In this document: one piece after another, positions 33,601 through 44,224 of the stretch
How the letters are laid out: the number at the start of each line of letters is the position of its first letter
Numbering within the stretch: position 1 is the first letter of the stretch
Source of the DNA: Tubulanus polymorphus
Lineage: Eukaryota; Nemertea; Palaeonemertea; Tubulaniformes; Tubulanidae
Assembly: GCF_964204645.1 (NCBI RefSeq)
Contig: NC_134032.1
Location: 8,116,275 to 8,180,274, forward strand
Reading direction: 5' to 3'
Length of the DNA stretch: 64,000 nucleotides
The notes under the pieces: generated by a model
The model's database searches: none
Told to the model about the DNA's origin: nothing
What the model saw: the letters and a program-made list of their open reading frames with translations, nothing else
Position numbers and translations under genes: made by a program

Positions 33601-36600
33601 ATTGATATATTTGTATTTCCCTAATCCTTGACCAAAAATTCCCCCATTAGATCATAGGATTACCCGCATTTCGTCTGATGAGGTTGCTTGTGCCACTCTC
33701 ATCACAGCAAGAACAAGGCACCAAAAATTCCCCCACTTTTCCCTGATTGTTGAGAAAAGCGTAGGAATTTCTGAACTTTCCCAGCGAGGGAAAATAAACT
33801 AGGAATTCCCTGGTTTTGTCTGATTCCTCCTGATCAGGCCCTAATTGAAGAGAAAGTTGTTAAAACTGCGAATCTGATTCTGCCATGTCTGGGGTTAGGG
33901 TTCTGTAAATTTTATGCAAAGACCTCGTCTACGAAATTGAGCGCGATATCCCGAAAAAGCGCCACCTACCGTCCATGAAAACCGCTCCGTTAGTGAGAAC
34001 AGTCGGCGGGAAACCGACCGTGCCGACGTTACCCGTCGAATTCACCGGCCCGGCCTCGTCCGGGTTGTAGTTACGCTGCGGTATCGGCGGCGCGACGGCC
34101 GCGTCTAAACTCGCGTAGCTGCTGTCCTCGTTGAATTGTTCGTCGACGTCGCTGCCGCCGATGAGCGTCTGCTCGGTTCGCGTCAACGAGGACAGGCGGT
34201 GCTTCGGCTTTGTGTCGACGTCGCGTTCGTCGGCATCGACCGACGAGGAGTCGTCCGACACCTCTGAATACAGCGCCTCGGTGCTCGCGTCGTCGATGTT
34301 TGAGTACTGGCGCGAATAGCCGACCGGCGGTGGCAAAGCGGGCGGTGGAGGCGGCGGCGGGCTGAAATGTCGCTCGGAATTCGGCGAAAAGTCCGATTTT
34401 CGTTCGTCCGGCCAGTTTTTGTTGATGCACTGTTTCAAATTGATCAGGTCGTCGGCGTTCTCGTAGCGTAGTTCGCGTTGTTGCGAACAGGTGTCGCCGC
34501 CGCCCGCGCTGTCGCCGCCATTGCTCGATTTCTCCGATTTATCCTTGACGACCGCGTACAGATTCTCGTCGGTCGAGCCGGTGCGCTGCGACTCGTCGAC
34601 CATCATCATCTCATCAGCGATATCGACTTCAGTGTTCAATTTCTGCAAATTTGAAAAAGCGTATAAACGATAAGACGTCATGGGTTCGATTATTTAGGAT
34701 ATTCTTCTAAACAATCTATCAGTACATTGCAAAATGGATACAAAAACGATGGTTTACTCAGACGGCACAGTTTCACTGGTTGAAGTTCGACCAATTAGAG
34801 GTACGTGGTGAAACGAAATATTCAAAAATTTTTTATCCCAGACGAAAAAAATGCCTTAAGCCATCTTTTCCAGGAGTAAACAAACGCGAGTAACGGGGGG
34901 GGGGGGGATTCATGGAGGCAGCCACGTTTTTGGAAGGTCTATACACATAAGTTGACGATATCATCGCATGATTTATAGAAGCAGCCATTGTTTCTCTGGA
35001 AGTATCTATCAGTAATTTGATAGTCATTGGGGGGATATATGGCTGCAGTCAACTTTTGAGGTTCAGTCTACACGGGTAGGCCTATTTTGAAGACATCGTT
35101 TGGAGCTACGTGGAAGCAGTGTCATCTTTTCTCTTCTAGTGTCTATAGGGGATAATGTGATGAGAAGACTGAACTGACCTGATAGAGCAATTCCTGAGAC
35201 GACACGTTTTCACACTTTTTACACGAACCGTTCCGCTCTCGACTCAGAGTGCGCTTTTTACGCGGCGACTCCACGCCGACGGCCGCCCCATTGTTGCCAG
35301 CGGCGCCGTGGTTGAACGGACTATCGTTGCTGTGGTTACCGAGACGCTCATTGGGTATTATAGCGTATAGAGCGTCGGACTCGCACGTGGCGTTAGCAAC
35401 AGAAGACGGCGGGTCGGGCAGACGCCGGTCAAGATTACTGCCAGTCGACGTGTTCCTGAAATTTGGAAATAACTTTTCTTCTGAAAATTTATTATCAGAT
35501 TTTACTGCGTCCATATCATATATAGCCCTAGTTTGACTAGTAGACTGAAATTAATAGTATTTCAGTTAATTTTGGAATTACTTCAGACTTAAGGATGGAT
35601 CCAAAAAAATGTTAAATTTGCCTGAAATTTTAAGGGAAATGAAAAATATGAATCAGACCCTGGATCCACCCATGGTTGCAAAGTCATTGCTTAGATTTAA
35701 GACCAGTCAAAGACTAACTTAGTTCTATAGCCAATCTAACAACTTATGACCAGTCTTAAGATTTAAGACCAATTTTGGACTTAAGTCGCTAGTGCAACTG
35801 GCCCCTGGAGTTCTTGAGGGACATTTATATTTTATGATTATTGTACATCATTACTGTTATTTTATCTCTCTGATGATGAAAGCTTAGTTTCAAGAACCTG
35901 TCAAAATAATTTGTTATATCATCAACACTGCAGGTTTTGCTCAATAGCTCAGTTTTTGTAAAAAAAATAGGTTACACGAAAACGTTTTTCAAGATTCTAA
36001 GGATATCTTCATATCCTTTTTATTTCATTTAAGGAATCGATAAATTCATTTTTATCACAATTTCTCACATTCATTTCATTTGCAAAATATATCTAAACAT
36101 CATGAAAATCACAAACGTAATTTCTTCATACCGTGTTATTCTACTAAATAATGTTTTTGTTGAAAATACCCAGTTTATACCCAAACAATACAATTGGATA
36201 TCTAATATCATCGTTTCGAATAATCATTTTACGCAATTCTTTAAAAATATTTCAATGAAGCACAAAATGAATGCATCCCTTGAGCTAATCAATACCTTTT
36301 ATGTCCGCGGGCATTTCCGTTTACTTGACTGGCACGGTTCCCTGCTTCTAAAGCGATTACATTTTCGACGGTTAAAGGTCCCTGAAACAGATCGAACGGA
36401 AAAAGTTGTCCGACAAAATTGCAAGAAAGAGTTGAGGCAAAAACGTGTACCGGAAAACTTTGAATACAAAGGTTAGTTAATACTTTTTGTTAGGAAGTTA
36501 GTTTTTTAAATGAATACTAAAAGAAAAGCTGATTTGGTCAGAGAAAAACTAAACAAACTAAGAGATAGCAGCCTAAGATAATTTATTTCTCAAACTCTTA

Positions 36601-39600
36601 CTGAGTATTTGAAACCGATACCAGCTCGCAGTAGAATTTTACCAGTCTCAACTTTACCGAGTAAGAGACCAGGCTTGGTTCCATCGTCAGGGTTATAGAC
36701 TTAACACCAGTCTAAGACCATCTTAGTTCTGTAGCCAATCTAACTCAAGACCAGACTTAGGCTTTAAAACCACTTTTTGTCTCAACTACCGTATCCCTCA
36801 ACTATGAAACCTAACACTAACTTGGGATAGACTTTTTTACTGGTTTACTGGTTTCTCAAACACTTACTCAGCATTTGACACAAACTCAGGGTAGATTTTA
36901 ATTAGTCTAAACTTTACCAAGTAAGGGAAATTACTGTACAAGTATTTCACAGGCTCTTACTAGGAATTTGACCCCAACTAATAGGGGTAGAATTTTACCA
37001 ACTCAACTTGACCTAGTAAGAGACAGAGTACACCCTATTTCATAAGCTCTTACTCTGTATTCTACACCAACTAGGGGTAAAATTTTACCAGTGTCAACTT
37101 GACCGCAGTAAGAGACTTGAGTCTACTGAAGTTTTCAAAACTCAAATTTTCATTTTTTTCTCTCAAAATGTTGTTAGAAATTAGTGATTCTTACCACGTG
37201 AGACACATTTTTCTTGATCATACTCACAGAGGTGATGTTTTCATCATCGGGTAAACTGAAAATACATATTCACGTAAACGCACGGCGTCGACTACGAACT
37301 CCGAGCGCCGTAGTTCCTCATTACGCAACTCGGTGCTAGTAATTACAAGCTTCATTGTGATCGTGAAATTATCTTGCAAAGATTTCGTGATTTTTTAGTA
37401 ACCCAATCGTGAACCGATTGTGTGAAATATAACCCGCATTCAACTGCAGAAATGGGTCCAGAGTCAAATGAAACCTACTCGACTGTGGGACTAATTTCAA
37501 AGTCAAAATTAACCCTCACAATTCTGTAGAACTGTCCCAGGGAAAAATTAAATTCACAGTCAACAGTCCACAGTTGAACCCTCACAACCAGAGTCAAATG
37601 AAACCCACATAACTGTGGAACTTGGCCCAGAGAAAAATCAAACCCGCACAACTGTGGAACTGACTGTATGCATAGTCAAAATACACCCACTCAACCGTGG
37701 AATTGGACCCGCCACAGTCAAATGAAGCCCGCTGAACTGTGGATTCAGACTGAAATTGGACTCACGCAATATTGGATACGGAATCGAATTAAACTGACAA
37801 ACGTGGAAACCCGGTGTCCAGGTCAAATTGCAGGATAAGTCCGTGAGCATTTTAGATTTTCAAACTGTTTAGTACTCGAAATTACACGAATATTCTACGT
37901 TACGAAAAGACGATAAATTAAGAGTTAGATAAATGAACTTACTCGGGTTTCGGCATTTTCTTGCACGATATACACAGAGTTAGTAGTATTAGAATCACAA
38001 TGACACTGACCACACCGACAGTCGTTACGAACAACAACGACACCGGTAAACGGCCGTCATCGTTACGTTCTTCGACGGCAACCGACAAAAGTTTTCTACC
38101 TATGCCTCGTATCACAGGGATAGCGTCTGAAAGGATGAAGAACGAATTCATTTCTACTTCGAACACAAAGATTTTGATGGATAATTTTGCTGCATTCGTA
38201 AGTGTATGATGTATGCGCAACTCTGGAAAACAAATTTTCATTATTCGGTGAAAAGATTTGGAGATTTTGCTGTATTCCAAAAAAAAAAAACAGTCTTTTT
38301 AAACTTCTTAAAAATTTTCATAAACGATATGTAAAAAAATATCTACCGAATTCGTTAAAAACATCTGCGATTTTCCAAAAAAAAAGGTTGCCAAAACATA
38401 TCTTTTCACAGAATTCATAATTCAAAAAGAATCACGTCTTTTTTTACCTTCTTTCATTTCAAAGTTCACACAATATGGAAGTCCATCATCACATGTCATC
38501 ACAAATTGCTAAAAAAAATCAGAGAAAACCATCAGGTATCATTTCAGCTACAACCAGGGTCGGGTTCCACAAAGCGGGGTCAGGCTGGGTTTAGGGGCCG
38601 TGCATAAAGTACGTCGCATCTTCGTCAGAACGTCACAATCAAGGGGCCAGTTGCCCGAGAAAGTTTGATAATAACAGCAGGGGTCTACTGACGAACTATG
38701 AAATTCATATTTTTTCAACACAATGTGTCTTCAAAAATGTCCTCATTGAAAGGGGCTTAAAAGGGAAAATTGACTCCATATTTTGACAATAAGTTTAACC
38801 CTTTCAGGGCTGACTAATTAAAACCCTATAGTGCTAGAGATAATTTTGAAATTTTTGAAAATTCCACCCGTGTGTCCAATAACGGGAGTACCACTAAAGT
38901 GCCTCTACACCGCGGTGCAGTGTATCGTTAGTTACTAGTATTTCACTTATGACAGGTGCTGCCATTTTTCAAGAAATATTTACTAATTACATCAATACAC
39001 CGCAGTGCGGTGTACTAGCAATATCTATCACTGATTTATACACCGCACTGCGGTGTAGACACTGAAAGGGTTATCAATATGTTTCCATGCCTACATACCA
39101 AACTTCAGTTGGTAGGCATGGAAACATATTGATAAACTTATTGTCAAATTATGGAGTCAATTTTCTCTCATGAGCCCCTTTTCGGTGCAGACATTCTTTT
39201 TAGGCCTATATCCTTCAATAAATCAATGTTTAAGGACCACTGTCAGTGCTTTCTGGTCATAATAAGACTTTTATCAAGTATGTATCATCTTAACAGACCG
39301 AGCTAGGCCATCCAGTATGCTCTCAAGTCAGGTTGAAATAGACATTAGTAGAGATCATGACTTACCCAGGGAGAGGGGTTACGGTTCAACCGCTTGGTAA
39401 CATGCAGAGGTCTAAAATTCTGAGGCAAATCACTGACACCATCATTCCGAAACCGACATTTCAACACGACCGGACTCCGCTGCTGAAGCAAAACCAGATC
39501 GTTGACATCAGCAATCACGCGAAATATCCATAAATCGTTAGGCCTACGGCCAACCACAATTCTACTGCTGCTGGTGCCATTCAATAAAATCCATCGTCTA

Positions 39601-39839
39601 CAAGGCTTAGACCGTGGCGAGAACGTTTTCCCATACCCCGTGGTGAGGATATTTCTGCGGCGACGATTCTCAGCTAAAACCAGACTTTCCTTCTCGCCCG
39701 ATATAGAATACACCGTCAAAATCCGCCGGGATTTCGGGGAAAACCGATTCGAGCTCTGGTCAGGGACGACCAATTGACAGATTAGAAAAAGCTCGATTAC
39801 TACGAGCAGAATCGTTCCAGGCACCCCAAACGGGGCCAT
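29615..39839 (-). CDS. Receptor-like single-pass membrane protein with many tyrosine motifs, at least 10 exons
   Basis: Exons in coding order: 39839-39366, 38508-38448, 38126-37943, 37255-37195, (one unresolved), 35455-35179, 34642-33970, 33311-33097, 32763-32658, 31670-31560, 30681-29615. Known exons total 3,229 bases (over 1,070 residues). Signal peptide PGTILLVVIELFLICQLVV, extracellular part of about 190 residues with few cysteines (SKPCRRW, VLKCRFRN, CDDGLPYC), one TM segment (LLFVTTVGVVSVIVILILL), then a very long tail. The tail has at least 14 Y-x-x-I/V/L sites (e.g. LYAII, LYAVV, LYSEV, YASL, MYEPI, YYAEI, LYSDI, IYAQI, YEKL, YATL, VYEKV), proline tracts (PPPLPPPLPPPG) and a TSL end typical of class I PDZ ligands. 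By motif it should be phosphorylated and recruit SH2/SH3/PDZ partners; no kinase domain is present. The extracellular family is not recognised. Introns 37195/35455 do not match in phase (0 versus 2), so an exon is missing. Confidence 0.82.
30930..30995. repeat. Retroposon-tail-like motif
   Basis: TTCACCTGATGGAGCTTCTA and AAGCGTAAGCTCGTGCGTCAA followed by AATAAATAG resemble text at 18765-18830 (GACCCGATGAAGCGCTACG ... GTAGCGAAAGCTCATCGTAC). It is probably the conserved tail of a SINE or LINE family. Confidence 0.4.
31560..31670 (-). CDS. Receptor tail exon
   Basis: 111 bases, phase 1 on both sides, CACTAG/ to /GTAAGA. It encodes AALYSDIDEV and QLQDLAYA. Confidence 0.8.
32658..32763 (-). CDS. 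Receptor tail exon
   Basis: 106 bases, phase 0 in and phase 1 out. It encodes GGAIYRPMD and GSDYYAEINYGS. Confidence 0.8.
33097..33311 (-). CDS. Receptor tail exon, proline-rich
   Basis: 215 bases, TTTCAG/ to /GTTAGT. It encodes PRYSQV, DDGMYEPID and the tract PPPLPPPLPPPG, a likely SH3/WW/EVH1 ligand. Confidence 0.82.
33970..34642 (-). CDS. Receptor tail exon
   Basis: 673 bases, TTGCAG/ to /GTAGGT. It encodes NLYAVVKDK, RYENADDLINL, SPPPPPPPALPPP, ALYSEVSDD and SSYASLD, the last matching the ITIM consensus. Acidic and serine-rich in between. Confidence 0.87.
35179..35455 (-). CDS. Receptor tail exon, membrane-proximal
   Basis: 277 bases, TTTCAG/ to /GTCAGT. It encodes DALYAIIPNE and a Lys/Arg/Cys patch (KKRTLSRERNGSCKKCENV); the junction with the next exon creates LLYQKL. 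Confidence 0.82.
36590..37130. repeat. Degenerate tandem repeat with TCTTACT / AGTAAGAG ends
   Basis: Four units of about 80-110 bases. Each runs from CTCTTACTNNGTATTTGAC-like text through TAGAATTTTACCA to AGTAAGAGAC, so each can fold on itself. It lies in a receptor intron. Confidence 0.75.
37195..37255 (-). CDS. Receptor short exon after TM
   Basis: 61 bases, TTTTCAG/ to /GTAAGA. It encodes LPDDENITSVSMIKKNVSHV, phase 2 in and 0 out. The phase out does not fit the next exon found. Confidence 0.65.
37430..37850. repeat. Minisatellite-like array (CACAACTGTGGAACTG family)
   Basis: About nine units of roughly 40-50 bases with AGAGTCAAATGAAACC and ACAACTGTGGAACTG. Scattered single copies of the same motif occur at 12490-12740, 16120-16450 and 28840-28950, so this is a dispersed genomic family. 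Confidence 0.8.
37943..38126 (-). CDS. Receptor transmembrane exon
   Basis: 184 bases, TTTCAG/ to /GTAAGT. It encodes SVAVEERNDDGRLPV and the membrane segment SLLFVTTVGVVSVIVILILL, then a stop-transfer CISCKKMPKP. Confidence 0.87.
38448..38508 (-). CDS. Receptor extracellular exon
   Basis: 61 bases, TTTTTTAG/ to /GTAAAA, in phase with both neighbours. It encodes QFVMTCDDGLPYCVNFEMKE, a likely disulfide-bonded loop. Confidence 0.75.
38732..39202. mobile_element. Fold-back element with nested palindromes
   Basis: Arms at 38732-38807 and 39132-39202 are inverted copies (AAAATTGACTCCATATTTTG versus its complement). Inside are a long perfect stem at 39071-39135 and three copies of a palindrome of the form ACACCGCAGTGCGGTGT (38905-38924, 38996-39014, 39039-39057). 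It lies in a receptor intron. Confidence 0.8.
39366..39839 (-). CDS. Receptor first coding exon (signal peptide, ectodomain)
   Basis: 474 bases from ATG at 39839 to a GTAAGT donor. MAPFGVPG and a strongly hydrophobic stretch give a clear signal peptide. The rest is basic with one NGTS glycosylation site and two cysteines; no domain recognised. Confidence 0.82.
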
Positions 39840-41546
39840 TGTGTGGTAATAGACCAGACCAAAGCGGCCCTAATCGTTTCCGAATCTAAAACAGCATACG
39901 ACGCCGATTAGAAATCATTTTTCGCCGAAGAAAATGAATTTTTCATTCAGAATTTCAATGGCGGCCATCTTTGTTTTTATGACAGATGGCGCCGCAATCA
40001 GTCACATAATTTTCCATTTTCTAGAAAATTTCATTTCTAATTTTTTTTCACATATCTATATTTCGAGCTCAAAATTTTTCAAAAATATTGACTTTGAATT
40101 GTTTAGATATTTAAGAATACATTTTTCTATGCGTCCCATTCATAAATAGCAGGCTCCGCCTATTTTCCATATTTAGAAAATGACGTAGCCGAATCAGTCT
40201 ATGATTGGCTAAATGTTGCGTCACATTGCCGCTAGATTACACGATTTACTACGGATAGTAACGTTTACGCATACACCGGCATTTATCATTCGAACGTCAA
40301 ATACGGACTCTCAAAACAACAAACTACGGTATGTGTAAGCTTACCTTCTTTTAAATCTCTTAATTCTTTGAATAGCCGGTTACATGTCATTTTTAAAATA
40401 AATTCGAAATTGATCTGAAAATGAACTGGATAATGGACTGCTCAATGCAATGATGCTTCATAGTTTGGGAGGCCGCCCTTTTTAATCTTGGAGTACCATG
40501 AGTACGGATCCGCGCTCCCGTATTTTCGCAAAAGATTAAAAATTCAAAAAGAATTTTTTTCTGCAGTCTTTCCGAAGTTTTACCGGAAAACCGCTTAACA
40601 TAAAAATGGTTTTTTCATTTTCCCCTGCCATTTTTAAAATGGCATTGGTGGCGCTGGTGAATGACAAACAAATTAACAATTAAGCAACGGAGTAACAAGC
40701 GAGTGGCAATTAGCAATTGATAAAATCAATCGTATTTGGCAACTAGCAAATGACATGACGACCCTGGAATTCCGTAGAATACCGGGTTTGATTTATTCAG
40801 CAAAAGATACTTAAGAAGCCCGATGCATCTCAAAAATCTAACCGTTGCCGGAGAAAATTCTAAAAGGGGATAATTGATTGATAATGAGAGATGGCAGCCA
40901 GTTATACCTACCCGCATAAGTGGTTCGGTGGCAGTAGACAATTTTTCTTGAAAACGATTCAGCAGCGCATGGCAACATTTTTCATTGTATTCTCTTTTGA
41001 CGTCGTTTAAAAACTGTTATGAGATAATGTTTGTACATGATAATACATGCGGATTGATACCTACAGTGCGGGGGCCGGTGTCTGGGTCGATGTGGACTAC
41101 GTCATCAATATTGGCGTAAAATAACAGTTACAATTGTAACTTAAGCGTTTACTTTTTTTGATAAGATATATTTCATAACTCTTCTTATTTTGGATAAATT
41201 ATAATGTTTGATTATCTATTGAGAGGACGCGCACTGCCGCATCATCAATATATCAGAGCTAGACTGGTTGCCGGTCAATTCAATTCAATTATATCGATAT
41301 ATTCAAATCCAATAACTTCATTGATCCTTAATATCATTGCACATTATCTTACTCAAGCAATATATGTGCTATTTTTCAAGGCATCAATAAACGTTCATGT
41401 TAGTTTTCTTTGTTTCGTCTTCTCGAATCTAAAAGCGTCTTTTTCAAAGACTTTCTCTTTTCAAAGTTTCGAAAAAGATTTAAGTTTCTAAATTTCTGTT
41501 CTTAAAATGAGATAAAAATTCATAACCAAAATTTTAAATTTTTTAG
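39840..41546. other. Gap between divergent genes, possible shared promoter
   Basis: The receptor begins at 39839 on the minus strand and the next gene runs on the plus strand. A candidate non-coding first exon with donor-like GTATGTGTAAG lies near 40330-40340. No TATA box was identified; the rest is AT-rich with no supported ORF. Confidence 0.4.
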
Positions 41547-42156
41547 GTCAGCGAGGAATCAGTTTTTATCATTCTGGTCGAGAGATAACCAATGACGAAC
41601 TCAGTCGAAATGCACCAAAAACATCAACCCCCCTCGAATATATCATCGATATTGTCTGCTACGCAAATCGGGCATCATCCTCGTCATCGACACAAGCATC
41701 GAACCCGGAACACCCGAGATTTGCGACGACACAAGAGCACCTTACGAGTTTCTCGACAGTGGGAGTCTGGGTGCGGTATTTACGGTCAACGGCCTCTCGG
41801 CGAAGAACGACCGCAACCTCCAGGGATTGTCGACGACGAATGGAAACTTAATATCTCACCGGCAGAAAGCCCAGACTTCTCCGCCGCAGATTCGCGCCCT
41901 GAATTTGTACATCGGCCAAAATTTCTCCGTCGCGCTGGATGAAGACTGGATTCGCTTTCGTAGACAGGTTAACGACGTCGCTAACGACGGTTTCGTCGTC
42001 TGTCGATTCGAACAGTTCAAATTGTTTGATGAAATGCGTCTGTCCGCGGCGGCGCTAAAACTACGGGATGAACCGAACGCCGGCGGTAACTCGGTCGTGT
42101 CCGAGGTCTTATCGTATGAACTGCTAGCAAAATGTTTCGGCGCGCGATTACAAAAG
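41547..42156 (+). CDS. Exon with internal frame change
   Basis: TTTTTTAG/ to /GTAGAT. The open downstream frame from about 41641 to 42156 has coding-like third positions. A different frame is coding-like just after the acceptor. This could be an indel, an assembly error or an unrecognised intron border. Confidence 0.55.
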
Positions 42157-43512
42157 GTAGATTGTAAGAATCCTCGACGTATAGAAGAACCCCCCGCTGG
42201 TAGTTTCTAGAGAAAAGCTGATATAGATGTTTCCTACAGGGGTAGATTCGAGGGGGGTTAAATCAACCTATTTACTATTCCTAATTAGAATTCTTCGTCT
42301 GTGGAATGCCCTGCCTATCGACGTCAAGAGACGTGCTCATCAAATGCTTTTAAATGTCCATTGAAAACCCATCTTTTTAGAAAACATTTTGACCACATCA
42401 CTCTTTCACTGTTTTTGTACTGCTTACGTAATCACATTTCGTGCTTTATTCAATTGAATCTTGGTTTTTCTGAACAGTGCCTCAACGCTTTTGGGAATAA
42501 GGTGCTGTATATGATTTAGATAACATTGATAATGAATTAGTTGGTGACAAAATTCACAAATTAATTGATATTTGAATAACATAGTTTCATCCTCGTTATA
42601 AATTCCTAAATAGTTGTGTAATATGTACGTAGCATGTTACAGAAAACTGCGTCTGTTTGATATTGGAGGAAAGCGATCGATAAAAAATCCAACTGTTGTC
42701 CGAAACTGAAAATAGTATCTATAAAAGTTCACTAAATATCGTTTTCTTAATCCTCCGATTTTTCAGACCGAAATGGAGGTATCGTATTTTCCGCTAGGGG
42801 GCGCTATGACCGATTATACGTGTCGTATCCAGGAAACGGCGTTGGGAGTGTCAGTAACCAGGGCGTTGAGATACCGAGCAGATTTCGACGAACAAGACGC
42901 CGAGAGACTTCTGAACAAAAAACTGCAAGGTAGGTTTGAGCCTCGGTTGACAAGCCTACTGTATTCGAACAGCAAATTCTGCTTGACGTTATCAGACAAA
43001 AAGAATCCCACGATGATAGCGAAAAGAATTAATTGCATTCTAAAATTTTTGAAAACGTATCTGAACAACATGCTAAATGATGACAATCATTGGTAGTGAA
43101 CCAATCATTTTAGCTTAATTTTAGCCAATCAGCTTAATTGAAGCGGTGGCTCCTACGTAGAAGTGTGGTCTTCCAGTCAGAACAATTATTTTTTGGAATC
43201 GATAACTTACCCTGTTAACTCCGTCGGTGGTCACACCGTGAATGAATTGAGAATGATTTTCGTTTTCTGTTTTATTTATATTAAAAAGGTGTTATTAAAT
43301 CGTCAGCCACGGCTCAGGAGAAATGGAGTAAACAAATTTTACACGTGTGGGCGACTTCTCAACGCGTTGCCGAATTACTTAGAACAGCGTATAGAGATCG
43401 GGTTTCCATGGAAACCAAATCGAATACAGTCGTTTTGGTTACGGTTACCGAATCTGAAATTTCGAACGAAATATTTTTTGACAGATTTAAGAGAATGTTA
43501 CCTCATGGTTAG
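41547..43512 (+). CDS. Unnamed conserved-looking protein, three 3' exons
   Basis: Exons 41547-42156, 42767-42929 and 43289-43512 join in frame at both junctions and end in TAG. Recognisable segments in order are RAPYEFLDSGSLGAVFTVNG, RALNLYIGQNFSVALDEDW, SVVSEVLSYELLAKCFGA, then TEMEVSYFPLGGAMTDYTC, GVSVTRALRYRADF, KWSKQILHVWATSQRVAELL and NTVVLVTVTESEI. The acidic SEVLSYELL helix, the MTDYTC strand and the GVSVTRAL strand are arranged like restriction-endonuclease-fold proteins; this is inference only, and I cannot name the family. 5' exons were not located. The first exon changes frame internally: 41549 to about 41700 reads QRGISFYHSGREITNDELS in one frame, whereas the rest from about 41640 reads in another. 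Confidence 0.65.
42270..42560 (+). mobile_element. LINE 3' fragment in intron
   Basis: LRLWNALPIDVKRRAHQ followed after a shift by LKTHLFRKHF is the usual end of non-LTR retrotransposon polyproteins. It is truncated and frame-broken. Confidence 0.65.
42767..42929 (+). CDS. Exon of unnamed conserved-looking protein
   Basis: 163 bases, TTTTTCAG/ to /GTAGGT, phase 0 in and 1 out. It encodes YFPLGGAMTDYTC and DAERLLNKKLQ. Confidence 0.75.
43289..43512 (+). CDS. Last exon of unnamed conserved-looking protein
   Basis: 224 bases, phase 1 in, TAG end. It encodes KWSKQILHVWATSQRVAELL and a hydrophobic strand NTVVLVTVTESE. Confidence 0.72.
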
Positions 43513-44224
43513 AGGATGAAATTATGCCCAATATTGCACCCGTATTGTGGAGCCTTCGTAACTTGCCATTTTGCCGCAGGATGCCCAACTGCACAAGCGA
43601 CACCGGTTGGATCCTCACTTGCCACGTCTTATAGAATCCTCTATTTCCACAGTACAGTCACACACTAGCGAACCTGGTGGATCCTCTATTTTGTTACAAG
43701 TGGAATCGTTTTGCTACAACAGTAACTGTTGACGTCCCATAGAAACTTTGCCACCGGTTGGCGTGGTCTGCGCACCATGCATGAACAAGTCTTTAGTACC
43801 GAATGAAAGATACTGGCCGCGTGAATGCTTTAGGATCAAATTTTTGCCGATACGATAAATTTTGGAAATATCGTATATCGTATAAATAGAGATTTCTACA
43901 ACGAGTCCGACCTCAGATTCGATTTCCTTTAAGAAAAATACCCTGGATTTTTAGAAAGAAAATCTTATTTCGAACCTAAACTGTTATCTTACTAAGATTT
44001 AGAAAAGGGATAAAACCCTTGAACAAGATCGGGGATCGGGTAATTGTAGTCCTATCAGTTGTTTAATTCAATTCAATTCAATTTTTATTATCATAAAATC
44101 ATGCACGATTGTTGATTAACAGATAATGGTGTCTAGGCCTACTCGACTAGTTCTACGATGTTTTGGACCCCGAATTCCCGGATTAAGACTTTAATACACA
44201 CAGTATTCCAATACGATCAAAATA
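43513..44224. other. Intergenic, no supported feature
   Basis: Short direct similarities around GCGAACCTGGTGGATCCTC only; no ORF with support. Confidence 0.5.

Noticed and set aside
34071-34430. Minus-strand ORF rich in Arg/His
   Set aside because: Alternative frame of the receptor tail exon 33970-34642.
36102-36476. 124-residue plus-strand ORF
   Set aside because: Lies in a receptor intron, AT-rich, no domain; basic C-terminal end is low complexity.
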